A stretch of 5,668 nt of DNA. Origin: Erwinia sp. (GTDB taxonomy: Bacteria; Pseudomonadota; Gammaproteobacteria; Enterobacterales; Enterobacteriaceae). Shown in pieces: positions 1-5,668 of this stretch. The stretch's first letter is position 1; each line of letters starts with the position of its first letter. Where the stretch lies: positions 1 through 5,668 of the forward strand of contig DOOK01000322.1 in assembly GCA_003512805.1 (NCBI GenBank), given 5' to 3'. Both the position numbers and the translations under genes were made by a program. The notes under the pieces were generated by a model. The model had not been told where the DNA came from and made no database searches. It saw only the letters and a program-made list of their open reading frames with translations.

Positions 1-393
<393 letters not shown>

Positions 394-449
394 TCACGCG
401 GGGGTAAAGCACGCTTTTGCGGCTTCGTGTCTCAATCAATATGGGTGTA

Positions 450-477
450 ATTATACTGTATAGTCATACAGTATCAA
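450..477 (-). promoter_or_regulatory. recA sigma-70 promoter
   Basis: On the minus strand a -35 box TTGATA (472-477) and a perfect -10 box TATAAT (450-455) are separated by 16 bp. Both hexamers and the spacing match the known E. coli recA promoter. Transcription should begin near position 443, giving a leader of about 60 nucleotides. The -35 element and part of the spacer lie inside the last codons of pncC. Confidence 0.93.
454..473 (-). promoter_or_regulatory. LexA operator (SOS box) of recA
   Basis: The minus strand reads TACTGTATGACTATACAGTA, a near-perfect palindrome of the CTG-N10-CAG LexA type. As recalled, it differs from the E. coli recA operator only in the central bases. It fills the spacer between the -35 and -10 boxes, so bound LexA would block RNA polymerase directly; this mechanism is established for E. 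coli recA. Confidence 0.96.
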
Positions 478-973
478 GCTTAATTTTAAGAAAATGGTCA
501 CGTAGCGTCAGCAGCGCATAAGCCGTGGCCTGACGCCGAACGGCCTCTCTGTCGCCTGCGAAAATTTTTCGCTGCGCCAGCGAGTTAGCGCCTTCTGCCG
601 CGAAGCCAAACCAGACTGTACCCACTGGTTTTTCTGCGGTTCCGCCATCCGGACCGGCAATGCCGCTGACGGCAACGGCATACTGCGCCCGAGCCTGTTT
701 ACGCGCCCCTTCTGCCATCTCAATCACGACCTGTTCGCTAACCGCGCCGAAGCTTTCCAGCGAGGCGGCCGTTACGCCTACCAGCGTCTGCTTGGCCTCA
801 TTGCTGTAGGTGACAAAGCCTCGCTCGAACCATTGGGAGCTTCCGGCAACGTCGGTAATCACTTTTGCTATCCAGCCGCCCGTACAGGATTCAGCAGCCG
901 TAACCGTCGCGTTGAGACGCTGTAAATGCTGGCCAATATCCTGACTCAGCTGGCGCAATTCGCTGTCCGTCAT
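464..973 (-). CDS. pncC: Nicotinamide-nucleotide amidase PncC (CinA C-terminal family)
   Basis: PncC (formerly YgaD) deamidates nicotinamide mononucleotide to nicotinic acid mononucleotide, recycling pyridine nucleotides in the cytoplasm. The 169-residue product matches the stand-alone CinA C-terminal domain of E. coli (about 165 residues). It carries ESCTGG at residues 28-33 (the family's conserved active-site motif), YSNEAK at 56-61, SGIAGPDGG at 103-111, KPVGTVWF at 115-122 and GDREAVRRQATAYAL near the C-terminus. The start at 973 was chosen because MTDSEL matches the family N-terminus and AGGA (981-984) sits seven bases upstream; an in-frame ATG at 1015 would add 14 residues not seen in the family. 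The last codons and the TGA overlap the recA promoter and SOS box. The gene lies between mltB and recA, as in E. coli. I see no clear promoter of its own. Confidence 0.95.
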   Translation of the reverse strand: MTDSELRQLSQDIGQHLQRLNATVTAAESCTGGWIAKVITDVAGSSQWFERGFVTYSNEAKQTLVGVTAASLESFGAVSEQVVIEMAEGARKQARAQYAVAVSGIAGPDGGTAEKPVGTVWFGFAAEGANSLAQRKIFAGDREAVRRQATAYALLTLRDHFLKIKLDTV

Positions 974-1104
974 TCTTGTTTCCTGCTCGCTTGTCGTGAG
1001 AAAGAAGATTAGCACTTTTTAGCCGCTCGGGAAGGGAGAAAGGCGGAGTATGCGAGCCGCTTTCATAAAATGAATCAGGAAAAGGGTTTCAGAAACAGTC
1101 GATT

Positions 1105-1126
1105 GCCCGGCAGCAGGCCGCCGGGC
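1105..1126 (-). terminator. GC-rich hairpin after mltB, possible terminator
   Basis: Seven-base perfect arms GCCCGGC (1105-1111) and GCCGGGC (1120-1126) enclose an eight-base loop, 13 bp past the mltB stop. On the minus strand it is followed by AATCGACTGTTTCTG, which is not a proper T-tract. It may therefore be a weak or Rho-assisted end, or a 3' stabilising structure, rather than a standard intrinsic terminator. Read from the plus strand the stem could extend by three pairs including one wobble, but no T-run follows there either. Confidence 0.4.
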
Positions 1127-1139
1127 GATAAAGAGGAAA

Positions 1140-2216
1140 CTATCGTCCCTGACGAGCGTCGCGTACCGCCAGCCCCAGCTGCCAGACGGCCATTGCGTAA
1201 TGGTTGCTGTGATTATAACGGGTGATCGCGTAGAAATTAGGCAGCCCGTACCAGTATTGATAGTAAGTACCCATATCAAAACGCAACAGGCTAACCTGCT
1301 GGTCGTTCTGTAGCGATACCTGAGGAGATAAACCGGCAGCGGTGAGTTGTGCTGCGGTATAGCGGGTTTTAAAGCCGCTTTCCAGCTGCGGAGCCGCGCC
1401 GTTAGCCGGCACGGCCACGGTACCGCCTTTTATCCAGCCATGTGCGCTAAAATAGTGGGCCACGCTGCCTATAGCATCTACCGGATCCCAAAGGTTGATA
1501 TGGCCATCGCCATTAAAATCCACGGCGTATTGCTTAAAGGCAGAAGGCATAAACTGACCATAGCCCATCGCGCCGGCGAAAGAGCCACGCAAATCAAGCG
1601 GATCGTCATTTTCTTCTTTGGCCATTAGCAGGAACGTTTCCAGCTCACTGCTGAAATAATCAGCCCGGCGGGGATAGGCAAACGCCAGCGTTGCCAGCGC
1701 ATCGATAATGCGCGTTTTATCCATAACACGGCCCCAGCGGGTTTCCACGCCGATAATGCCGACAATAATCTCTGGCGGCACGCCATAAACTTCCCAGGCA
1801 CGATTAAGCGCGTCCTGATACTGATTCCAGAACTGAACGCCATTTTGTACGTTATCCGGCACGATAAATTTTTTGCGATAGCGGATCCAGGCGCCGTTCG
1901 GACCGGACGGCGCCTGATAAGAAGGTGCCTGACGGTCCATAAGCCGCAGCACCCAGTCCAGCCGCTTCGCCTGCGCCAGTACGTTATGCAGCTGCTGACG
2001 GTTAAAATTGTGTTCGCGCACCATTTTATCGATGAAGGCTTCAGCCGTCGGGCTATTGGCGAAATCGCCGTCCAGCGGCGCGACATTATGCTCGGGATCG
2101 AGTAAAAAGCTGTTATTGCCCCGAAAAGGATTGCCGTGAGGTTCAGGCGCAGGGGCTTTACTGCTGCAGGCGGAAAGCAACAGCAAAGCGGGCAAAAATG
2201 AGGCCAGGTAACGCAT
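1140..2216 (-). CDS. mltB: Membrane-bound lytic murein transglycosylase B (lipoprotein)
   Basis: MltB cleaves the MurNAc-GlcNAc bond of peptidoglycan to give 1,6-anhydromuramyl products, acting from the periplasmic face of the outer membrane. The 358-residue product is close in length to E. coli MltB (361). It begins with a lipoprotein signal peptide: Arg-2, a hydrophobic stretch, and lipobox LSAC with the modified cysteine at residue 17; SS follows, with no Asp at +2, which fits outer-membrane sorting. The catalytic glutamate is in IIGVETRWGR (Glu-158). SFAGAMGYGQFMPS lies at about 212-225 and an EF-hand-like calcium loop DFNGDGHINLWD at 233-244, both hallmarks of the MltB/Slt35 family. The ATG at 2216 is preferred over an upstream in-frame TTG at 2234, because MRYLASFLPALLLLSAC is a complete signal peptide; its ribosome site is weak (GGA at 2223-2225). 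It is followed by pncC after 166 bp. Confidence 0.96.
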   Translation of the reverse strand: MRYLASFLPALLLLSACSSKAPAPEPHGNPFRGNNSFLLDPEHNVAPLDGDFANSPTAEAFIDKMVREHNFNRQQLHNVLAQAKRLDWVLRLMDRQAPSYQAPSGPNGAWIRYRKKFIVPDNVQNGVQFWNQYQDALNRAWEVYGVPPEIIVGIIGVETRWGRVMDKTRIIDALATLAFAYPRRADYFSSELETFLLMAKEENDDPLDLRGSFAGAMGYGQFMPSAFKQYAVDFNGDGHINLWDPVDAIGSVAHYFSAHGWIKGGTVAVPANGAAPQLESGFKTRYTAAQLTAAGLSPQVSLQNDQQVSLLRFDMGTYYQYWYGLPNFYAITRYNHSNHYAMAVWQLGLAVRDARQGR

Positions 2217-2380
2217 TGAATATCCAGAGTGCAAAGCGGGAAAGTAGCCTTTATGTTAGAACATCGCCAGCGTTCCTGAAAACAGATGTTATGTAAATCC
2301 GCTGCTTTTTTCCTTTTTCTTTTCCTGCACGACGCAACAGCGTAAACGGATTATCGCCAACAAAATAAAATGACTTTTTA

Positions 2381-2410
2381 ATTTAATTGAAATTTATTTT
2401 TATATGTCAA
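2381..2410 (-). promoter_or_regulatory. Candidate mltB promoter in AT-rich intergenic stretch
   Basis: The minus strand has a perfect -35 hexamer TTGACA (2405-2410), then 18 bp, then TTAAAT (2381-2386), a four-of-six match to the -10 consensus. The surrounding 50 bp are very AT-rich. Transcription would start near 2374 and leave a leader of about 160 nucleotides for mltB. The -35 box overlaps the first possible codon region of the plus-strand relic gene. This is sequence matching only; the long leader and imperfect -10 keep confidence low. Nothing else clear was found in 2217-2403. Confidence 0.35.
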
Positions 2411-2418
2411 AAGGCGCG

Positions 2419-2970
2419 ATGAGCAAACAGGCTGCGGTGCCGCTGGCACCCGGATTCGAGGAAGCAGAGACCTTCATTATTATTGCCGGCTGCACGTTGA
2501 GGTGACAACAGTCGCCTGCCACGATAAGCATGAAGTTTCCCGCTACCATGCCGTACAGGTGGTAGCAGATGTCGTGCTGGCGTGACTGGATAAAGAGTTT
2601 GATGCCGTCATTATTTCTGGCGGACCGGAAGGCACGGTTGATCTGGCAGCTTATGCGCTGGTTACAGCGTTTATCCGTCGCCGTAACGAAGCGGGTAAAT
2701 GACTTGTCCCAATCTGTTCCGCTGCCGCACGCGTGCCGGGCGGCAATCATATGCTCAGGGGACGCCGCTATACCTGTTCAGGCGATTTGTGTAATGCCGT
2801 TACCGACGGTGTTTACAGCAAGCAGGAGGTGGTAGAAGACGGCAATTTGCTGAGTGGAAAAGGACTGGGTAAAAGTTTTGAGTTCGCTTTTCAGCTGGCA
2901 TGGCGCCTGGCTGGCAATACCGAAACGGCCGATTTCCAGGCTGACCCTCTCTGTTTTGACCACTGGCGTT
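2419..2970 (+). pseudogene. DJ-1/PfpI (ThiJ/YajL-like) family gene, decayed
   Basis: The conceptual translation resembles a DJ-1/PfpI-superfamily protein of about 185-195 residues, a family that includes glyoxalase/deglycase-type and chaperone-like proteins. The first piece, from ATG 2419 (AAGG at 2411-2414), reads APGFEEAETF with the family's conserved glutamate region, then runs into TGA at 2503. Homology resumes in another frame at about 2490 (LHVEVTTVACHD), continues through GGPEGTVDLAA and PICSAAARV, which keeps the likely nucleophile cysteine (codon 2715-2717), and on to GGNHMLRGRRYTCSGDL, VVEDGNLLSGKGLG and FEFAFQLAWRLAG, fading at about FDHWR near 2970. That second frame is interrupted by TGA at 2583-2585 and TGA at 2700-2702. 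The frame break looks like the loss of about ten bases, since a DILRR-like segment expected before LHVEV is missing. No natural stop follows the homologous part; the frame stays open into the antisense of lldD until 3332. The exact subfamily is uncertain. A 199-codon open stretch starting at GTG 2733 is only the tail of this relic and lacks the nucleophile. Confidence 0.82.
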
Positions 2971-3006
2971 CTTATCGCGGGATCAATGCCAGCCCGTTTT
3001 TTCTGT

Positions 3007-3027
3007 CGGCGGGCCCCTCACCCGCCG
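3007..3027 (+). terminator. Hairpin between convergent DJ-1 relic and lldD
   Basis: Seven-base perfect arms CGGCGGG (3007-3013) and CCCGCCG (3021-3027) surround a seven-base loop. On the plus strand it is followed by TTCTTTAT, a T-rich tail that would suit termination of the relic gene's transcript. On the minus strand it begins four bases past the lldD stop and so could act at the lldD 3' end, but there it is followed by ACAGAAAAAA, not a T-run. The direction of action is therefore uncertain. Confidence 0.5.
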
Positions 3028-3031
3028 TTCT

Positions 3032-4165
3032 TTATCGCGTCAGCGACTCGCGACTGATGTCGGCTACCGATTTCGCGCCGGTCAGCGTCATCGCCACGCG
3101 CATCTCTTTTTCAATCAGCGAGAGCAGGTTCTCCACGCCAGCTTCCCCCGCTGCAGCCAGCGCATACACAAATGCCCTGCCCAATAGCACGCTGTCTGCG
3201 CCCAGCGCCAGCATCCGTACCACGTCCAGCCCGGTTCGAATGCCTGAATCCGCCAGAATTTTAATGTCGCCTTTTACCGCATCGGCAACGGCGGGCAGCG
3301 CGCGCGCCGTAGATAGCACGCCGTCGAGCTGACGGCCGCCATGGTTAGACACCACGATACCGTCGGCACCGAAGCTGACGGCATCCTTCGCATCCTGGGG
3401 ATCAAGGATGCCTTTAATGATCATTGGCCCTTGCCAGAACTCCCGAATCCACTCCAGATCTTTCCAGGAGATTGAAGGGTCGAAGTTGGCGCCCAGCCAG
3501 CCGATATAATCTTCCAGCGTGGTTGGATGACCGCGATAAGCCGAGACGTTTCCCAGATCGTGCGGCTTCCCGTTCAGGCCCACATCCCATGCCCACTGCG
3601 GATGCAGCATTGCCTGCACCCCACGGCGAAAAGCTGCATTCGGCCCGCTCATGCCCGAATGCGCATCACGGTAGCGCGCGCCGGGCACCGGCATATCTAC
3701 GGTAAATACCAGTGTTTTCACCCCCGCGGCTTTGGCTCGCTCCAGGGCGTTACGCATAAAGCCCCGGTCTTTCAATACGTAAAGCTGGAACCACATGGGC
3801 CGTGAAATCGCAGGAGCCACCTCTTCAATAGGGCAGACGGAAACGGTAGAAAGCGTAAAAGGGATGCCCATTTTAGCCGCCGCGCGCGCCGCCTGAACCT
3901 CGCCGCGTCGTGCATACATGCCTGTCAGCCCTACCGGTGCAAGGATCACCGGCATGGCCAGTTGCTCGTCGAACAGCGTGGTTTCCAGGCTCAGCTCGGC
4001 CATGTTTTTCAGGATGCGCTGGCGTAGCGCGATATCGGCTAAATCGGCGGTATTACGCCTGAGGGTATGCTCGCTATAAGCGCCGCCATCGATGTAGTGA
4101 AACAGAAAAGGCGGCAGCCTGCGCCGTGCCGCTGCCCGGTAATCCGTTGATGCGGAGATGATCAT
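3032..4165 (-). CDS. lldD: Quinone-dependent L-lactate dehydrogenase (FMN)
   Basis: LldD oxidises L-lactate to pyruvate with FMN and passes electrons to the membrane quinone pool, allowing growth on L-lactate. The 377-residue product matches E. coli LldD (396 residues) nearly throughout. Motifs of the alpha-hydroxyacid oxidase family are present: Tyr-24 in [16 protein letters not shown] at 126-130, [15 protein letters not shown] at 155-169, Lys-251 in IIKGI, the catalytic His-275 in [10 protein letters not shown], and the phosphate-binding DSGIR at 306-310 and LLGRAF at 327-332. It ends at [12 protein letters not shown], about 20 residues before the E. coli C-terminus; that tail lies outside the barrel core, so activity is probably kept. 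The start at 4165 is set by MIISAS, the family N-terminus, and by AGGA (4172-4175) six bases upstream; an ATG at 4294 would add 43 unsupported residues. No lldP or lldR gene lies next to it, unlike the E. coli lldPRD operon, although both could be elsewhere. Confidence 0.96.
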   Translation of the reverse strand: MIISASTDYRAAARRRLPPFLFHYIDGGAYSEHTLRRNTADLADIALRQRILKNMAELSLETTLFDEQLAMPVILAPVGLTGMYARRGEVQAARAAAKMGIPFTLSTVSVCPIEEVAPAISRPMWFQLYVLKDRGFMRNALERAKAAGVKTLVFTVDMPVPGARYRDAHSGMSGPNAAFRRGVQAMLHPQWAWDVGLNGKPHDLGNVSAYRGHPTTLEDYIGWLGANFDPSISWKDLEWIREFWQGPMIIKGILDPQDAKDAVSFGADGIVVSNHGGRQLDGVLSTARALPAVADAVKGDIKILADSGIRTGLDVVRMLALGADSVLLGRAFVYALAAAGEAGVENLLSLIEKEMRVAMTLTGAKSVADISRESLTR

Positions 4166-4217
4166 CTGGTTTCCTGCCTTGTTAAAACGCTCGGCTTCTT
4201 CGTGAAGCAAAGTAAAC

Positions 4218-4235
4218 GGGCCGCGATGGCGGCCC
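4218..4235 (-). terminator. Hairpin between narI and lldD, probable nar operon terminator
   Basis: The minus strand forms a perfect seven-base stem GGGCCGC/GCGGCCC with a four-base CATC loop, followed by GTTTACTTT. The compact stem plus T-rich tail suggests an intrinsic terminator. It lies about 112 bp past the narI stop and about 50 bp before the lldD start. It could end the narGHJI transcript, or sit inside an lldD leader if lldD has a promoter in 4236-4347. No convincing promoter could be picked out there. Confidence 0.5.
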
Positions 4236-4347
4236 GGAAGAACAAGCAGTGTAGTCGAGGCGAAAAGCGGATACGCTGACCTACATCTCAACATTCCGGC
4301 AACAAATCAGACGATGGCCTTTTTTGCACAAAGTAACTTTCCGTTCG

Positions 4348-5025
4348 TTAACGACGATTGCGCACCAGCTGATAACGCCGCGTCAGATATTCAACCGGCA
4401 TACTCCAGATATGCACCAGGCGGCAGAACGGGAACAGCAGAAATAGCGTCATGCCCAGCACCATATGAACCCGATAAATCAGCGCCACGCCTTCCAGATG
4501 CTGCGACGCCCCTGCATGAAACGTGACGACTGCCTGCGCCCAACCGACCAGCTTCATCATCTCGCTGCCGTCCATATGCTGCGTTGAGAAAGGAATGGTC
4601 AGCAGTCCCAGCGCGGCCTGCGCCACCAGCAGACTCAGGATCAGGATATCGCCGGTGCTGCTGGTAGCCCTGACGCGCGGGTTGAGCAGGCGGCGCTTAA
4701 GCAGCAGCGCCCCGCCCGCCAGCGTCAGTGCACCAAAGACGCCCCCGGCTATCATCGCCAGCTTCTGTTTGGCCGCTATCGGCAGGAAAGCCTCGTACAT
4801 CCAGTGCGGCGTTAGCAGGCCGACAAAATGCCCGAAGAAGATGCCGAGAATGCCAATGTGAAATAAGTTGGAGGCAAGCCGCATGCCTTTTTTATCCAGC
4901 ATCTGGCTGGAGCCGGCTCGCCAGCTGTACTGACCGTAATCGTAGCGTAGCCAGCTGCCAATCAAAAAAATGCTGCCGGCAATATAGGGATAAATATCGA
5001 AAAAGAATCTTGAGAGAAAATTCAT
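4348..5025 (-). CDS. narI: Respiratory nitrate reductase gamma subunit (cytochrome b)
   Basis: NarI is the membrane cytochrome b of the NarGHI complex; it oxidises quinol and sends electrons through two b hemes to NarH and NarG for nitrate reduction in the cytoplasm. The 225-residue product has exactly the E. coli length. It shows five hydrophobic membrane segments and keeps the four heme-ligand histidines at the E. coli positions: His-56 and His-66 in [13 protein letters not shown], His-187 in YRVHMVLG and His-205 in LVHIWS. The N-terminus reads [20 protein letters not shown]. The ATG at 5025 is chosen because it matches the family start, has GAGG at 5034-5037 eight bases upstream, and overlaps the narJ stop as ATGA; a longer reading from 5169 would only translate narJ out of frame. 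Translational coupling to narJ is likely. The hairpin at 4218-4235 probably ends the operon. Confidence 0.97.
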   Translation of the reverse strand: MNFLSRFFFDIYPYIAGSIFLIGSWLRYDYGQYSWRAGSSQMLDKKGMRLASNLFHIGILGIFFGHFVGLLTPHWMYEAFLPIAAKQKLAMIAGGVFGALTLAGGALLLKRRLLNPRVRATSSTGDILILSLLVAQAALGLLTIPFSTQHMDGSEMMKLVGWAQAVVTFHAGASQHLEGVALIYRVHMVLGMTLFLLFPFCRLVHIWSMPVEYLTRRYQLVRNRR

Positions 5026-5660
5026 GATAAACGCCTCGTGGATGTTTTCATGTCCGCCACGTCCAGATACTGTGGCGCGACGGCATCGGCAAAGCGACGC
5101 TGGTGCGCGGCCTGCTGAGCAGAAGCGCAGCCCTGTTCGCCAAGGAACCTGATTTGCTCCTCTTCCCACACGGCATCCAGCGCCGCGGGCGTATCGTCGC
5201 GAGCTTCCTGTTTGATTGTCGGCGCAAGGTCATCCACCGCCAGCCCGGTGTCGGAAAGCGCCAGCAGCAAAGTGAACAGCTCACTGTAGCGGCTTTGCCG
5301 CTGTTGCAACCTGGCAGCCAGCAGCGCCAGAATCGGTGCCACATCGGCCAGGCCCACACGGGCACGTGCAGGGTCAAGGCTGGCCAGATACTCCAGATAG
5401 AGCGGCAGAAAATCCGGTAGCTCTTTCGCACTCAGAGCCAGGCCGTCAGCACGATACTGCTCCAGCAGATCCACCATCGCCTGTCCACGATCGCGCGATT
5501 CGCCATGAACATGCTCGAACAACAACAGCGAAGTGGCCCGGCCACGATCGAACAGCTCGCAATAGTCTGCCTGCTTGTCCAACAGCTCGCCTGTGCAAAA
5601 TTCCGTAATAAAATCACCCAACTGAGCTTGATGCTGCTCAGCAAGCGCAGTTGGGTGATT
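5022..5660 (-). CDS. narJ: Nitrate reductase assembly chaperone NarJ, N-terminus missing
   Basis: NarJ is the cytoplasmic chaperone that binds apo-NarG, guides molybdenum-cofactor and iron-sulfur insertion, and delivers NarGH to NarI; it is not part of the final enzyme. Strong matches to E. coli NarJ (236 residues) are [78 protein letters not shown] and [15 protein letters not shown]. The stop overlaps the narI start as ATGA. The frame stays open up to 5660, with plausible NarJ-like residues [12 protein letters not shown] across 5607-5642, then meets two in-frame TAA codons (5661-5666) within the outer arm of an inverted repeat. About 30 N-terminal residues are therefore absent and no credible start is present. 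A TTG at 5621 could be called as a start (199 residues), but the homology-like sequence ahead of it argues against that. Whether the gene is truly broken or the sequence edge is artefactual cannot be decided here. Confidence 0.9.
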   Translation of the reverse strand, partial: NHPTALAEQHQAQLGDFITEFCTGELLDKQADYCELFDRGRATSLLLFEHVHGESRDRGQAMVDLLEQYRADGLALSAKELPDFLPLYLEYLASLDPARARVGLADVAPILALLAARLQQRQSRYSELFTLLLALSDTGLAVDDLAPTIKQEARDDTPAALDAVWEEEQIRFLGEQGCASAQQAAHQRRFADAVAPQYLDVADMKTSTRRLS

Positions 5661-5668
5661 TTATTACG
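5604..5668. repeat. Perfect 21-bp inverted repeat at the window edge
   Basis: The 21 bases at 5604-5624 are repeated exactly as reverse complement at 5648-5668, with a 23-bp spacer. The inner arm encodes NarJ residues QLGDFIT in register, so it is the native copy; the outer arm breaks the NarJ frame. The match stops exactly at the inner borders (A5625 against G5647 do not pair) and could continue past the window edge. The most economical reading is a fold-back join at the end of an assembled fragment; a real inversion or insertion is the alternative. Confidence 0.95.

Noticed and set aside
1105..1126. REP/BIME-type intergenic repeat
   Set aside because: The hairpin lacks the REP consensus and I saw no second copy in the window.
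2260..2290. Short inverted repeat AACATC...GATGTT upstream of mltB
   Set aside because: Only six pairs with a 19-base spacer; this is expected by chance and does not match a known operator that I recognise.
2583..2702. Two in-frame TGA codons as possible selenocysteine or recoding sites in the DJ-1-like gene
   Set aside because: Neither TGA falls at the family's nucleophile cysteine (which is still TGT), no SECIS-like hairpin was noticed next to them, and a separate frameshift also breaks the gene, so decay is simpler.
2733..3332. Stand-alone 199-codon plus-strand gene from GTG 2733
   Set aside because: Its first 80 residues are the C-terminal part of the DJ-1 relic and the rest is the complement of lldD; it lacks the nucleophile cysteine and shows no ribosome site of its own.
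4166..4294. 43-residue N-terminal extension of LldD from ATG 4294
   Set aside because: The extension matches nothing in the family, contains the hairpin region, and the ATG at 4165 has both the family N-terminus and a good ribosome site.
5022..5621. Complete narJ starting at TTG 5621
   Set aside because: NarJ-like residues continue upstream in the same frame and the product would be about 37 residues short of E. coli NarJ; the gene is better called 5'-incomplete.

Overview
The window looks like chromosomal DNA from an enterobacterium, most likely of the Pantoea/Erwinia (Erwiniaceae) type. Every intact product resembles its Escherichia coli counterpart closely along its length (RecA, PncC, MltB, LldD, NarI, NarJ), and the recA promoter with its LexA box is almost identical to the E. 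coli one. The family assignment is an inference from recalled protein sequences, not from a database search.

Layout: almost everything lies on the minus strand. Positions 1-381 hold the 5' third of recA, with its promoter and SOS box at 450-477. Behind it come pncC (464-973) and mltB (1140-2216), so the order in the direction of transcription is mltB, pncC, recA, as in E. coli. An AT-rich intergenic stretch (2217-2403) follows. Next is a plus-strand relic of a DJ-1/PfpI-family gene (2419 to about 2970), broken by one frameshift and two in-frame TGA codons. It runs convergently into lldD (3032-4165, minus strand), with a GC-rich hairpin at the junction. Upstream of lldD is a second hairpin, then narI (4348-5025) and narJ (5022 onward), overlapping by ATGA as in a narGHJI operon. 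narG and narH would lie beyond the window.

Functionally there are three blocks: DNA repair and SOS plus cell-wall and NAD housekeeping (recA, pncC, mltB); membrane-linked L-lactate oxidation (lldD, here without lldP and lldR beside it); and the membrane end of respiratory nitrate reductase (narJ, narI). LldD feeds electrons into the quinone pool and NarI takes them out, so their adjacency is metabolically sensible, although a hairpin and about 180 bp separate them.

The two oddest things are the decayed DJ-1-like gene and a perfect 21-bp inverted repeat at the extreme right edge. The repeat's outer arm puts two stop codons in the narJ frame and removes its N-terminus; it looks more like a fold-back at a contig end than a natural gene structure. 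I found no convincing new biological system, RNA gene, CRISPR array or insertion sequence.
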